Assembly: GCF_046097095.1 (NCBI RefSeq)
Contig: NZ_CP175699.1
Span: 372,001 to 436,000, forward strand
Source of the DNA: Natrinema sp046097095
Lineage (GTDB): Archaea > Halobacteriota > Halobacteria > Halobacteriales > Natrialbaceae
Length of the DNA: 64,000 bases
Direction of reading: 5' to 3'
The notes beneath the pieces are model-generated. The model ran no database searches, was not told where the DNA came from, and was given only the letters and a program-made list of their open reading frames with translations. This document shows positions 1 through 8,630 of the stretch, piece by piece (position 1 is the first letter of the stretch; every line of letters begins with the position of its first letter). The translations under genes and the position numbers were made by a program.

Positions 1-952
1 GGATTATGTAGCCAGGCGCCCACATGATGGGGATAATACTGTTGAAGGCCGCCGCGAGGGTCCCCACGAGGAAGACGACCATCGCCCACTCACCGAGCAC
101 AGTCGCCATAGCTTTGCCAGGCGTGAGGAACGTCTGGAGGTGCTCGTAACCCGCTGGTCGCAGGACCGCAGCCGCAGCGACGACGATGGCGATGGTAGCA
201 ATGCCGCCGACTGCGTAGCCGATGGCGAGATCACGGCGCATGTCAGGGATCGCATCAGCGCCGACCCAGCCTTTCTCTTCGACGAGCTCGGATTCGAGGA
301 AGAAGTTGGGCCACAGCGCCGTGGTCCCAAGAATGGAGACCGCCAGCACCATCCCGTTCATGCCACCAAGTATGGGGATAAATCCCATCGTTGCGGTGAC
401 AATATTCGGCGAGGAGGCGCCGGCAACGATGACGTAGCTGACGAGAAGACCGAACATCATCGTGATCATGATCTTTTCGACCCAGTCGTAGCCGAGGATA
501 CCGACCACGATGGCCGCAAGGCCGGTCAGGTATGCGAACGGGCCCCAGCCGATTCCTTGGAGGCCGAGCAGGACGACGATGCCCTTCCCGACAGCGGCGG
601 TGAGTTCGAGCGTCCAAGCGACACAGCCGACCGACAGAAGTACCATGAGCACCGTCGATATAGTCCGTCCGAGTTTCTCTCTGGCGAAGGCGGCCAGGGA
701 CTCGCCGAAGATGCCAAGACGGGCGCTCATGTCTTGGGCCATGTAGCCGAGTAGAACCGCGCCCACGACAGCCCACAGAAGCGAATAGCCGTAGCGGACG
801 CCGGCAGAACTGGCGATGAAGATTGATCCAGAGCCAAAGTATCCGGCGACCATCACGAACGCCAGCCCATACTTCCGGAAGACGTCGCTTACCGTGGTCT
901 TGACGCCGAATATCGAGCGAAGATTGTCGTACGTGTTGAAATCAAAACTCAT
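1..952 (-). CDS. NRAMP-like transporter (5' part, runs off window)
   Basis: The gene reads leftward from ATG 950-952 and leaves the window, so only the first ~317 residues are visible. It is a polytopic membrane protein. Residues ~31-80 align by eye with TM1-TM2 of the NRAMP divalent-metal family (G-rich TM1, then YGYSLLW and ARLG), and residues ~205-224 match TM6. The canonical metal-binding motifs are changed: the TM1 DPGN position reads GSGS (residues 40-43) and the TM6 MPHN position reads LWPN (213-216). Family placement rests on these aligned blocks. Because the usual Asp and Met ligands are missing, ordinary Mn/Fe transport should not be assumed. It probably belongs to the host chromosome left of the mobile region. 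Confidence 0.8.
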   Translation of the reverse strand, partial: MSFDFNTYDNLRSIFGVKTTVSDVFRKYGLAFVMVAGYFGSGSIFIASSAGVRYGYSLLWAVVGAVLLGYMAQDMSARLGIFGESLAAFAREKLGRTISTVLMVLLSVGCVAWTLELTAAVGKGIVVLLGLQGIGWGPFAYLTGLAAIVVGILGYDWVEKIMITMMFGLLVSYVIVAGASSPNIVTATMGFIPILGGMNGMVLAVSILGTTALWPNFFLESELVEEKGWVGADAIPDMRRDLAIGYAVGGIATIAIVVAAAAVLRPAGYEHLQTFLTPGKAMATVLGEWAMVVFLVGTLAAAFNSIIPIMWAPGYII

Positions 953-1398
953 TGTTTCATAGGTTTCCTTGGTCGTTTAGCGATGCATGCGTTGGCGGGG
1001 GATTCCTCTTTGAGACGACCGGCCCATCTCGCGAGCGTCACCACTCAGCTGGAACGGATCACGCTGGCAATACTACGACGACCCCGAACCGCCAAGCTCC
1101 GAGTGCGTACACTACCTGGCGCACAATGTCCAAGAACTATATTACGATACAGCCCACCCAGAGGGTTATTTCCTGTGGTTCTAGGAAAGGGAGCTATTCT
1201 GTTATGAAAATCGCGGAGAGCCGTTCTCAGAGGGTGATAGTGGCGTTGCTGGCATCGTTTCTACATCGCCGTCAGCTAACTTCTGGCCGACAAGGACGTC
1301 GTCGATTGGATACTCTGGACAGGATGGGTTGGGGACTGCCCTGTCCCGGAGTGCATAGCCCGGAACATGGTGGCCTCCTTCGTCTCAAAGCCCCGTAA
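953..1398. other. intergenic, no supported gene
   Basis: Open frames here are short and lack family signatures or haloarchaeal start signals. I see no gene, RNA gene or terminal repeat. It separates the transporter from the first broken cargo gene and may contain the left boundary of the mobile region, but no attachment repeat could be recognised. Confidence 0.5.
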
Positions 1399-1608
1399 CC
1401 ATATTGGATAGTCGTTGACCAGATCTCTTTTCAGTCCGTCCGCGAGTTCAGTAAGCAGCTGTTTCGTCTACTTGGAGTCGATGTTATCGCCGCCGAACGG
1501 CGTCTCCGCTGTGATGCGATGCTTGAGGTTCGCCGCGCCCCAGTGAAAGTAGTGAAGCGTGTACTGTCCGTTGGTCCGTTTGTACGCAACGACTGCTCGG
1601 TAGCCCAT
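1399..1608 (-). pseudogene. DUF6735-like gene remnant with in-frame amber stop
   Basis: Starting at ATG 1606-1608 the first 46 residues (begins MGYRAVVAYKR, includes LHYFHWGAANL) resemble the N-terminus of the haloarchaeal DUF6735 family, as I recall it. A TAG at 1468-1470 ends the frame, yet the same frame continues with TKQLLTELADGL, which also looks like the family. The rest of the family (total ~190-220 aa) is absent. It is therefore a truncated copy with a nonsense codon, most simply a TGG-to-TAG change. Family name from memory; broken state from the sequence. Confidence 0.6.
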
Positions 1609-1620
1609 TGATTAATCACC

Positions 1621-1806
1621 TCGCAGGGTGATCTGGGCTGGATCGCCCCGCATCCCTCCGAGGACGAACAACCCTACTCGTCGATCGGCTCAGGGGGGCT
1701 GAGATCCGCGTGGAATACCTCGCCATCGCGAACGACGTACCGTTTTGCTAGGAACTCGCCCCGCACCCCCTCCTGGGGGGAGAAAAACTGCTACCGGCGG
1801 CTAGCC
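1621..1806 (-). other. gene-tail fragment plus GC hairpin leader
   Basis: On the minus strand, 1674-1759 encodes a 28-codon C-terminal-looking fragment (ends LSPPEPIDE, then TAG 1674-1676) with no start codon. It is preceded at 1757-1785 by a GC-rich hairpin of the same kind as the leaders at 2361, 27558, 30742 and 33533. The pair looks like a hairpin leader left in front of a truncated gene. Confidence 0.4.
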
Positions 1807-1850
1807 GTTAACCAACATCGGTTGCTACTGGATGAGTCATGTTGGTTAAT
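1807..1850. repeat. 44-bp inverted repeat, copy 1
   Basis: Left arm GTTAACCAACAT (1807-1818) and right arm ATGTTGGTTAAT (1839-1850) are inverted copies (terminal base differs) separated by exactly 20 bp. The same arms and spacing recur at 26661-26704. It lies between the gene ending at 1916 and the fragment to its left. The form suits a dimeric operator or a recombinase site, but neither is shown. Confidence 0.7.
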
Positions 1851-1915
1851 CGGGCTGGTTCCCTGTGGGGGCTGCTACGCTGTCGGCTCAGCAGGGATAC
1901 CTCGCGGATCTCAGT

Positions 1916-2335
1916 TCAGTACGGGTGGTAGCTCGGAGCGATATCCCCGGTTAGTACACTGCTCTCGAAGGCGTCGCTTTCGCTGCCCTCGTGGTCGATG
2001 ATTCGATAGACTGCATCACCGCTCCAGTTACACTGATCGCTCGAACACACCGCGCTTGCTAGGGCCCCGTTCCCTGTATCTAGATGAACGCTTTGGAGAT
2101 CGAGTGGCTCGCTACAAAGTGGGCACGTCGACGGAACTTGCGCATATCGGTAGCCCGTACTGATGTCGATGTCATCTTGCTCAGCGTCAATGCCACGAAG
2201 CCCACCGACGAGATGGCCGACTCGTGAGCGAAACTCGGTGAGAAGCGCGTTGCGGGCTTGCTCGTCGACGGGGAGTTTCGCGCTATCAAGGGTAATCGTT
2301 ACTCGATACGCTGTCGTCTCGTTGGAGTCTTTCAT
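1916..2335 (-). CDS. small zinc-ribbon-like protein
   Basis: 139 aa. The start is taken at ATG 2333-2335 (MKDSNETTAYR), just downstream of a GC hairpin leader, rather than farther upstream where the frame runs through the hairpin. The N-terminal half looks like a small alpha/beta domain. The C-terminal half has CPLC and, ~28 residues on, CSSDQC, consistent with a four-Cys zinc site. No family is recognised with certainty; similar acidic zinc-ribbon proteins are common on haloarchaeal plasmids. It follows the small gene 2413-2634 in the same direction. Confidence 0.6.
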   Translation of the reverse strand: MKDSNETTAYRVTITLDSAKLPVDEQARNALLTEFRSRVGHLVGGLRGIDAEQDDIDISTGYRYAQVPSTCPLCSEPLDLQSVHLDTGNGALASAVCSSDQCNWSGDAVYRIIDHEGSESDAFESSVLTGDIAPSYHPY

Positions 2336-2360
2336 TTGGTTCACCTCTGAAGGACGTTTG

Positions 2361-2385
2361 ATTCCCCCGCACCCCTTCGGGGGTG
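2361..2385 (-). promoter_or_regulatory. GC hairpin leader
   Basis: Read on the minus strand, a stem CACCCC-loop-GGGGTG is followed by a G-run, 25-30 nt ahead of ATG 2335. The G-rich arm resembles the anti-16S (GGAGGTG) sequence, so the stem may mask a ribosome-binding site. Related leaders precede the genes at 26159, 27531, 28180, 30737 and 33512. Confidence 0.45.
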
Positions 2386-2412
2386 AAAAAAGATATTCGA
2401 CTACGAGCTGAC

Positions 2413-2634
2413 TCACCCCTCTTGTGAGCGGATTTCTTGTGCCTGACGTTCGAGACGCCGGAGAATCTGAACACGTCCCTGATTCGCATTCTCGTATGCG
2501 ACACAAGCCCGTAGTGTCGCCATATCGTTGATCGTCACAATACCGGCGTTAATGAGACGCGTGTTCGGTGGTTCGAGACGCTGTTCCGGTGTTAGGCCAC
2601 CCGATTCTACAAATTGATCTGAAGAGTCACTCAC
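2413..2634 (-). CDS. small acidic protein of unknown function
   Basis: 73 aa with GTG start at 2632-2634 (VSDSSDQFVESGG). The longer frame upstream begins with a basic stretch unlike a haloarchaeal protein, so the GTG is preferred. It contains an LxPNTRLINAGI-like segment and an Arg/Gln-rich amphipathic C-terminal helix. I do not recognise a domain. It sits upstream of 1916-2335 in the same direction, but a hairpin leader between them suggests separate translation. Confidence 0.5.
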   Translation of the reverse strand: MSDSSDQFVESGGLTPEQRLEPPNTRLINAGIVTINDMATLRACVAYENANQGRVQILRRLERQAQEIRSQEG

Positions 2635-2756
2635 TGGTGTCTGCCTCCGCGCCCTCAAGGCGACGACAAACAGCACCTGCTCACTCCCTTTCTAGCTCAA
2701 ATTCGGAGACGGCCACCCACAGATACCGTCGCTGTTGCTATCGCAGTGGGTGCAGT

Positions 2757-3452
2757 TTACTTCTGCTGCTGCTTGAGGAACTTGAGGAGCGTCTCGATAT
2801 CCTCGGCCGAGGCCGATGATTGACCGACCATACTCTTGAATCGGTGATCGAGTCCGCCCTCTTCGATGAACGCTTGTGCCTCACTGAGCTGTTGACGAAG
2901 GGCTTCAGTATCGCCGCGATGCAGATGCGTCTCGACCATTCCGAGGTCGATCGACGGAACCGCAGCGAGGACGTCAGCGAGATCCGTTTTTCGACCACTA
3001 TGGAGCTTGGCTGCAACGAGCACTTCGCCGTCAGCTGCCCGTGCGGTCGTCGACCGAGTACCGCCTGAAATCGTCGTCGGAGAACTGTGCTTGTGCAGAT
3101 AGTCGAACGACCACTCTGCTTCGGTCTGTCGGCAGCCGAGGCCGTTCACAAGAATGTCTACACCGACCGGGTGAGGAAGCCCTTCAGTACGCTCGAAGAG
3201 TTCGATTTCCCGATTATTCCACGGGAAGTCTTTCCGAACAACGACCGTGTGACCGCTCGGGAGCTCTGCTACGTACCACAACGACCCGTCAAACATCTCT
3301 GAGAGGCCACCGAACTCCTCAAGTATCGATTCGGAATAGATCCCAAATATCGGGAGTTCCTCGATGTTCTCAGCGAGTGGCCGATCGGTTGGCCAGACTT
3401 GCAACGGGTCGACAAACCCCAACATCGGCGCATATTCGACCTCGAGCGCCAT
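2757..3452 (-). CDS. hypothetical protein, possibly the downstream part of an amber-interrupted gene
   Basis: 231 aa from ATG 3450-3452. The same frame is open without interruption up to 3617, adding about 55 plausible residues (including VPAPEIVIAGTPWFD), but has no ATG, GTG or TTG there. It abuts, in frame, the TAG (3618-3620) that ends the upstream 53-codon gene. The natural gene may therefore have been a ~340-aa protein. The C-terminus is Glu/Gln/Lys-rich. No domain is recognised. Confidence 0.55.
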   Translation of the reverse strand: MALEVEYAPMLGFVDPLQVWPTDRPLAENIEELPIFGIYSESILEEFGGLSEMFDGSLWYVAELPSGHTVVVRKDFPWNNREIELFERTEGLPHPVGVDILVNGLGCRQTEAEWSFDYLHKHSSPTTISGGTRSTTARAADGEVLVAAKLHSGRKTDLADVLAAVPSIDLGMVETHLHRGDTEALRQQLSEAQAFIEEGGLDHRFKSMVGQSSASAEDIETLLKFLKQQQK

Positions 3453-3617
3453 CGCAAGCCGGCAGATGACTTCGAACAGGCGGTCGACACGCCGCTGGTA
3501 CTCATCGTCTTCGATGCCTCTCTCCCACGGATTGTCGAACCAGGGGGTTCCTGCGATAACGATTTCTGGGGCAGGTACCTGACTGTCTGACTCTGAATCA
3601 AATCTAATCTCGAAGTC

Positions 3618-3779
3618 CTAACTATCCTCAGAGACGAGAAATACTGACGAGTCCGGGTTTGCAGTAGTCTGCTCAGTCGGGATTTTCTCCACTGTCAGTC
3701 CAACTTCTGCACAGATATCTTTAATCACCTCACCGGTATCATCGACTGCAGACGGGGTGTAATATGGAAGACTCTTCAT
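3618..3779 (-). CDS. short gene ending at an in-frame TAG
   Basis: 53 aa from ATG 3777-3779 (MKSLPYYTPSAV) to TAG 3618-3620. Its ATG overlaps a TGA that closes a short upstream frame. The sequence before and after the TAG joins smoothly (...VSEDS / DFEIRFD...), and the frame stays open to 2757. Either this is the N-terminal part of a gene hit by an amber mutation, or a real small gene followed by a second gene lacking a normal start. The first reading is preferred. Confidence 0.45.
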   Translation of the reverse strand: MKSLPYYTPSAVDDTGEVIKDICAEVGLTVEKIPTEQTTANPDSSVFLVSEDS

Positions 3780-4023
3780 TGCTCGATCTCCTCGTAGCTA
3801 GTATACGTAATCTGGACCTTGTCTGCGGTAACTTCCTCGTTGGTCTTTAAGTCTTGTCTCCTCAATCAGTTCATCGAATCTATTTCCGTGTCTGTCTATC
3901 GTCTGCCTTGGAAGCACTAGTTTATCTCACTGAGTAGGTGAACAACTGATATTCTGTTTTGAAGTGGTCCGAGTAGTGTATTGCCGTATAGATGAAGAAA
4001 GACGTTATGGTGGGCGCTAGCGG
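3780..4023. other. intergenic with short degenerate frame
   Basis: The minus strand holds a ~27-codon frame (ends SYEEIEQ, TGA overlapping ATG 3779) without a normal start. It is probably the tail of a lost gene in the same operon. No other feature is seen. Confidence 0.35.
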
Positions 4024-4521
4024 TTAGCGAATCCTTTTCTCTTCGAGGACCCGTTCAGCTTCCGTGAGTGCCGCATCGATCTCCTGAAACCAATCGGTGT
4101 CCGTCAGATCGTCGTTGACCGACAGCGCCTCGTCGGCCCACCCTCGAATGGAGATATAGAGTTCCTCGACGAGAGCAGTTCGATCGACGAGATCCGCCGA
4201 ATCATCTCGGACATCTTGCGGCACCCCATCGATATGGAAATACACGCCGACGGCGTCGTTCTCCGGGACGGGCGTGAACTCGAGTTCCCCCATATCGAAC
4301 GCTGCAGCGCACTCCTCGTTCTCGAGAATCGCAGCCATGCATCGGAGCAGATCCGGGAACACCTCATTCGGGAGGCTTACGTCGTCCCAGGGACGGTCTT
4401 CTCCACCCTCAATTCCACCTGGGTGTATTCGGATGTCAGCACTCGGCATCCATCCTCTTTCTAGATCATAGGCCCCCGGAGATTGGATGTCAATATCTAT
4501 TTTATCGTATTTATCCACCAT
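4024..4521 (-). CDS. immunity-like acidic protein B
   Basis: 165 aa; start taken at ATG 4519-4521 (MVDKYDKIDIDI), skipping a short in-frame extension. The C-terminal ~55 residues (acidic helices ending in a W-F-x-x-(I/L)-(D/N)-A-x-(L/E) pattern) resemble those of the neighbouring gene 4917-5429, so the two look like diverged paralogues. Both lie directly downstream of a polymorphic-toxin remnant in the same orientation, the normal place for immunity genes. The immunity role is inferred from context and acidity; no named Imm family is recognised. Confidence 0.55.
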   Translation of the reverse strand: MVDKYDKIDIDIQSPGAYDLERGWMPSADIRIHPGGIEGGEDRPWDDVSLPNEVFPDLLRCMAAILENEECAAAFDMGELEFTPVPENDAVGVYFHIDGVPQDVRDDSADLVDRTALVEELYISIRGWADEALSVNDDLTDTDWFQEIDAALTEAERVLEEKRIR

Positions 4522-4675
4522 GGTTTCACCCCATCTGTCTCCAACCAACGTCGTTCTGATTGATGTACTTCCAGACTGCTGGACCCTTTTTCAGATATGC
4601 AGTCCGGACGTTCCCGTTTCTGATTATCTCACTTCTTTGGTGATCCGTGGTTTAGCCGTCTATCGGTTACGAGGG

Positions 4676-4822
4676 TTAATCGTAGACGTCTTCGACGCGT
4701 TCGATGTCCGCACGAAGTCCACGATATGCGCTTTGTTCGGCGAGGTCTGGGTTTACGGCGAGAGCGAACTCTTCGAATTCGGACACAGCCTCGAGTGATC
4801 CAGTGACGAACGGACGAGTGTA
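4676..4822 (-). pseudogene. C-terminal fragment of another cargo/immunity-like gene
   Basis: A 48-codon frame ends at TAA 4676-4678 and encodes an acidic helical tail (FEEFALAVNPDLAEQSAYRG then IERVEDVYD). It has no start codon and is closed upstream by TGA. It sits between the two immunity-like paralogues and is probably what remains of a third member of the array. Confidence 0.4.
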
Positions 4823-4916
4823 AATTCAGACGTTCTTTTTCAGATACACGACCACCATTTTGTGTGGGCTCAGGCATCACGTCCACGCCAAATGCTGCCG
4901 AGCGTGCGAGATGAGG

Positions 4917-5429
4917 TTACTGAAGGTGTTCCTCGGCAACGCTGCGGGCTTCCTCGAGGTCCGCATTCAAGTCTCGGAACCACTCACGCTCGACAGCGCT
5001 TTCATTCAGTTGTTCGATGTGATCGATCAGATCCTCCGCGGCCGTGACTACCTCGTCGACGATGACTGACAAGGGAACGACGGCATCGAGCGGACGATCG
5101 TCACGGGGTAACAACCGCCGCTCCGGGTCTTCAATCGCGTCCCGACTGAAACAGATCGTGACGTGACCACGGCTGTCGTCTTCTCGCTCGAGTACGAGGT
5201 GGGTCGTATCTTCGGTCGAGATGCCGCCGTGACCACCCCGAAGCATCTCCGGAACAGCCTCCAGAAACTCCTCGAACGAGTACGTAAACAGGCTCAGATC
5301 GTACTCTCGTTTCCCGTCCGCCGTCGTGATTCGGACGGAGCCTCCGCCAGGCGGTCTCCCGCTTTGCACATCACTGACGCCCGAGGTCGATAGCGCGAAC
5401 TCGATCGTGAACGGATCACCGTCACTCAT
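4917..5429 (-). CDS. immunity-like acidic protein A
   Basis: 170 aa from ATG 5427-5429 (MSDGDPFTIEF). The longer frame upstream is basic and overlaps the toxin tail in another frame, so it is rejected. The N-terminal ~90 residues look like a beta-rich single domain; the C-terminal third is helical and paralogous to gene 4024-4521 (shared W-F-x-x-(L/I)-(N/D) near the end). It starts 17 nt after the toxin-tail stop. Position and acidity suggest it neutralises the adjacent toxin; this is inference. Confidence 0.6.
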   Translation of the reverse strand: MSDGDPFTIEFALSTSGVSDVQSGRPPGGGSVRITTADGKREYDLSLFTYSFEEFLEAVPEMLRGGHGGISTEDTTHLVLEREDDSRGHVTICFSRDAIEDPERRLLPRDDRPLDAVVPLSVIVDEVVTAAEDLIDHIEQLNESAVEREWFRDLNADLEEARSVAEEHLQ

Positions 5430-5445
5430 TGTCGTCACCTTTCGG

Positions 5446-5745
5446 TCAGTTGCTTTCGTAGTTTCTCTTCCAGTCGTCGAGATTATTAATCCATTTGTAC
5501 GCGTTTGCTCCATCCTCTGGGTGCGCAGTCGTGATACGTCCCCCATCCTCGATACGAACGCGGATCGTCTCGATCCCCGTCTCCGACGCTTTGCTCTCGG
5601 GGAGATCGTAGTAGACGTTATCGCCTTTTGCGGGATCGATACCGTCGGATTCATCGATTGCCTCGTACACTAGACGTTCGATCTCGTCCTGGCTCACAGT
5701 CCGTGGCACGCTACCGTCCGTTTTGTCCGGGAGCTTTCGCTCCAT
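5446..5745 (-). pseudogene. C-terminal part of the toxin domain after an amber codon
   Basis: 99 codons from ATG 5743-5745. This ATG lies in the same frame as the toxin gene to its right: TAG 5761-5763 is followed by five sense codons and then this ATG. The segment completes the toxin domain: an N-terminal helix (SQDEIERLVYEAI), then a strand with IRVRIEDGG followed by ITTAHP, like the tail of BECR-type RNases (hydrophobic strand, G, T-A-x-P). It could be translated separately, but is better read as the end of the toxin cut off by a nonsense codon. Confidence 0.55.
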
Positions 5746-5760
5746 CCGGTCGGGGAGCTC

Positions 5761-7383
5761 CTAACCGTTGGGCCAGATTGTCGTCGTGGATTTCTCGTCG
5801 AACTGGTCCGCGTCGATGTGTCTGCCCTTCAGGTAGACCCAGCCATGATTCTCGTCGGAGCCTATCTCGTATTCCCCGCGCTCGAACCACAGCGGTTGCC
5901 CGTCGTCCGTTTTTCCGACGATCCGCGTCTGCGCCAGATTCGACTTGTCCGATTCGGCGATATCGATTAGATCGCTGCCGGTGATCGAATCGTCGATGAG
6001 CGAACCATCGGCATCCTTCGTCTCGAGCATCTCCATCATCCGCTGGGCATCGGCCTGGTCCATGTCGCCGCTGTCCAGCAGTTCGTTCATTCGGCGGAGA
6101 TGATCGGCCTCGAGGTCGCCCTCGCCGTAGCGGACGAGCATCCGCGTAGCAGTCGTATCGTCGACTTGGCTGAACGTCGCTCGACTGTCGGCGTCGGTGT
6201 TCTTAAGGAACCTATTGGTGTCGAAGGAGTCGCTGCGGCTGTCGACGGCTGTCAGCTGCTCGCGGAGGTCGTCCCCGATATCACTGCACCCGCCCGCCAG
6301 TCCGATGCCGGCGATGTGCTGCTGGCGGACGCCTACGCTGGCCCCGACGGGCATCGACAGCGACGGCCGGCGACACGGCGTCCCAAGGAAGTCGTCGCGC
6401 ACCTCGGGGTCAAGGTCGTCGAACAACCTCGCTCCGTCGTTACCGGTCCTCGCGAGGTACTCGCCTAACCGCTGCTGCCTTGCCTCGGGCATCGCGTCGA
6501 CGTTCACATCGACGCTGCGCTGGAGCCGCCAAAGCCGGTAGGCTTGGCCGGCGGTATCAGCTTGACTCAGCAACGGTTCGGCGGCGTCGTCGGTCGCCAG
6601 CAGCAGGCGTGCGGTCACTCGCGCTTTGGCGGTATCGGTCGCGCCGTCAATCCGCGAGAGCGCCCGTAGGGCGCGACTGTCCGAGAGCCGATCCGCGATA
6701 TCGCCGACGCGATCGGTGCTCTTGATCGCGTTCTTCGCTCCACTGGAGCCACCGCTGACGACGAGTTTCGAGAGGAAACCGAGCGCGTATCCCTCGTACC
6801 AGTTCTCCTCGAAGAGTCTGTATTTCGTCGTGCCCTCGTCGTACGGATTGTTCTGCTCCTGTTTCTGTTCGAACTGCTGGATGTAGCCGTCGATCAGCCT
6901 GTCGATGACGGCGGGATCGGCCTCGGCGACGAGCTCGAGCATGGCCCGCATGCCGTCGATGAACGCACCGGGATCGTTCAGGAGCTGTTCGGCGTCCCGG
7001 AAGACGACGCCGATGCTCGCAGAGAACCCGGAGACGGTACCGACCTTTCGAGCGATCTCCCTATCGGCGAGGTCCCAACCGGTCGGGAGTTCGTCGGCCA
7101 TGTACCCGTAGAAGTTCGCACGCTCCACGGCGACGACCTGCTGGCGATTGCCGTTCGCGTCTGTCGCGCGCAGGGATACGCTCGTCCCGAGGGTCGTGTC
7201 AGCGATGGCTCCCGCGAGATCACCAGTAAGGTCGATCGCGCTTCCAGTACCCGAGACGACCGTCGACTTGATGCTACTGGTATCGACGTTTCCGCCGGAG
7301 ATTTTATCCGTGTATTTGAACCGACGGGTCACCTCGATGCCGTCGGCATCGGGGAACCGTTTTTCGACGGATCCCTCTTTCAC
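5761..7383 (-). CDS. polymorphic toxin remnant (pretoxin region plus N-terminal part of an RNase-like domain)
   Basis: 540 aa from GTG 7381-7383; the open frame extends to 7548 (55 more codons) with no better start, and TGA 7549-7551 closes it, so the true N-terminus is missing. Residues ~100-380 are helical with a GG-rich linker (VVSGGSSGAKNAI). The end carries HGW-Y-L-x-G-R-H-I and TTTIWP, resembling the first half of BECR-fold toxin RNases (catalytic His, Thr). The frame stops at TAG 5761 and continues as 5446-5745. With the immunity-like genes downstream it forms a decayed contact- or secretion-dependent toxin cassette. Toxin class is an inference from motif spacing. Confidence 0.6.
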   Translation of the reverse strand: MKEGSVEKRFPDADGIEVTRRFKYTDKISGGNVDTSSIKSTVVSGTGSAIDLTGDLAGAIADTTLGTSVSLRATDANGNRQQVVAVERANFYGYMADELPTGWDLADREIARKVGTVSGFSASIGVVFRDAEQLLNDPGAFIDGMRAMLELVAEADPAVIDRLIDGYIQQFEQKQEQNNPYDEGTTKYRLFEENWYEGYALGFLSKLVVSGGSSGAKNAIKSTDRVGDIADRLSDSRALRALSRIDGATDTAKARVTARLLLATDDAAEPLLSQADTAGQAYRLWRLQRSVDVNVDAMPEARQQRLGEYLARTGNDGARLFDDLDPEVRDDFLGTPCRRPSLSMPVGASVGVRQQHIAGIGLAGGCSDIGDDLREQLTAVDSRSDSFDTNRFLKNTDADSRATFSQVDDTTATRMLVRYGEGDLEADHLRRMNELLDSGDMDQADAQRMMEMLETKDADGSLIDDSITGSDLIDIAESDKSNLAQTRIVGKTDDGQPLWFERGEYEIGSDENHGWVYLKGRHIDADQFDEKSTTTIWPNG

Positions 7384-7757
7384 GAATTCGACTCCGTTGA
7401 TGCCCGCCTCGTCTTCAATCGATGCATATGCCCAGTATTCCGCGTCGAGACTCGTTTCCGGAACACGCCAGCCGCTCGTGTAGACCTCTATTGGAGGTTT
7501 CCACCGCCGGGCGTCTAGATCGGCTTGATGCTGCGAAGGACTGTCGGATCATTCCCCGACTTCGACTTGCTTCAAGTGACACATGATGTCCTCGGACAAG
7601 ACTCTCGAGTACGTCTCGAGGAGTCACCTACGACGACCTATCGAACGAGAGACCCACAAGTAACGATACCACACGTACAGCCGGCCATATCGTGTAGTAA
7701 CCGTCTCGTGGACCGATGATCGCCCGGTTGGGCAGTGATCAGTCTCTATGGTCAATC
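7384..7757. other. intergenic with toxin 5' remnant
   Basis: Minus-strand 7384-7548 is the in-frame upstream part of the toxin (contains EVYTSGWRVPETSLDAEYWA) without a start. Beyond TGA 7549-7551 a short fragment ends HLKQVEVGE and looks like the tail of another gene. The rest (7625-7757) shows nothing supported. Confidence 0.4.
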
Positions 7758-8630
7758 CTAGCCGTGGACACCAGCCGTCTCCGGCGATCTATCGGATTCA
7801 GTAATCTTCCCTGGAATCGAGGCATCTGTCTTCAACAACACCCGACGCTCTGTGTATGGCAGTCCGTTCTTCCGTTCGGTCTGCTTTCGGATGGCCACCC
7901 GATTCTTCGAGAGTTCGAGCAAGACATCGATCGTCCTCGAGACGAGTTTCTTCGCGTAGGCATCACTGACGCCACTCTCCTGACGCCGAATCCAGTGTTT
8001 CATGTCGCTGGCCTTCACGTACTCCTGAACCTCCTTACACCCATCTTGCCATGGATCATCACCGACACTCGGATTGGTCCGTGCCCGCCAGAGCCTGGCA
8101 GCGAGTCGTGCTGGTAACGAGTTCGTCGAGGAGTGCAACATATCGTCGTCCATCCGTGCAAGCTGCTGGATAGGCAGCAGATCGCCGTGTGATAACGCTA
8201 CGCTTCCACCACGGTCGAGTGGATCGTCTGAGTCAGGGATCCGTACGTAGGTATTGCCGTCTTCCTTGGTGAACCGCTCGAGGCGATCGACGGTGTCGGC
8301 AAGCGAATCGGGGTCGACGTTCTCGTCGAGTAGATGGGCTCCTTTCTCGAGCTCTCTCGTCTGGAGTTCTGCAATTCGAGCCTTGTTCGCACCGGCTTTC
8401 TTCAGCGCGGCATCGGTGACTGCCTCCAGTCGAGTGTTCTCTTCTTGGAGCCGTTCGACTTCGTCCTCGAGGGAGTCGATCTGTGCTTGCTGGTCTTCGA
8501 TTCGGTCGCTCTGCCGAGCGACTGTCTCTCGAAGCTGCCCATTCTCACTCTCGAGGTCGTCGATACGAGCTTCGAGTTGCTCGAGGCGGTCGTTGATCGA
8601 TGCGTCGCTGGTGGTACCGTTTGGTGTCAT
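7758..8630 (-). CDS. coiled-coil protein, haloarchaeal plasmid type
   Basis: 290 aa. Residues ~12-95 form a long coiled coil (repeated L-E-x-x heptads, LEARIDDLESENGQL and similar). The C-terminal ~150 residues form a mixed globular region that includes a Trp-rich patch and a basic segment, probably DNA-binding. Proteins of this layout recur on haloarchaeal plasmids and proviruses, so a role in plasmid or element maintenance is plausible; no family name can be given. It lies ~300 bp downstream of the four-gene small operon in the same direction. Confidence 0.6.
   Translation of the reverse strand: MTPNGTTSDASINDRLEQLEARIDDLESENGQLRETVARQSDRIEDQQAQIDSLEDEVERLQEENTRLEAVTDAALKKAGANKARIAELQTRELEKGAHLLDENVDPDSLADTVDRLERFTKEDGNTYVRIPDSDDPLDRGGSVALSHGDLLPIQQLARMDDDMLHSSTNSLPARLAARLWRARTNPSVGDDPWQDGCKEVQEYVKASDMKHWIRRQESGVSDAYAKKLVSRTIDVLLELSKNRVAIRKQTERKNGLPYTERRVLLKTDASIPGKITESDRSPETAGVHG

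Noticed and set aside
5628..6725. Several plus-strand frames over the toxin gene
   Set aside because: They are antisense to a continuous 540-codon gene with domain-like sequence and are explained by GC-rich third positions.
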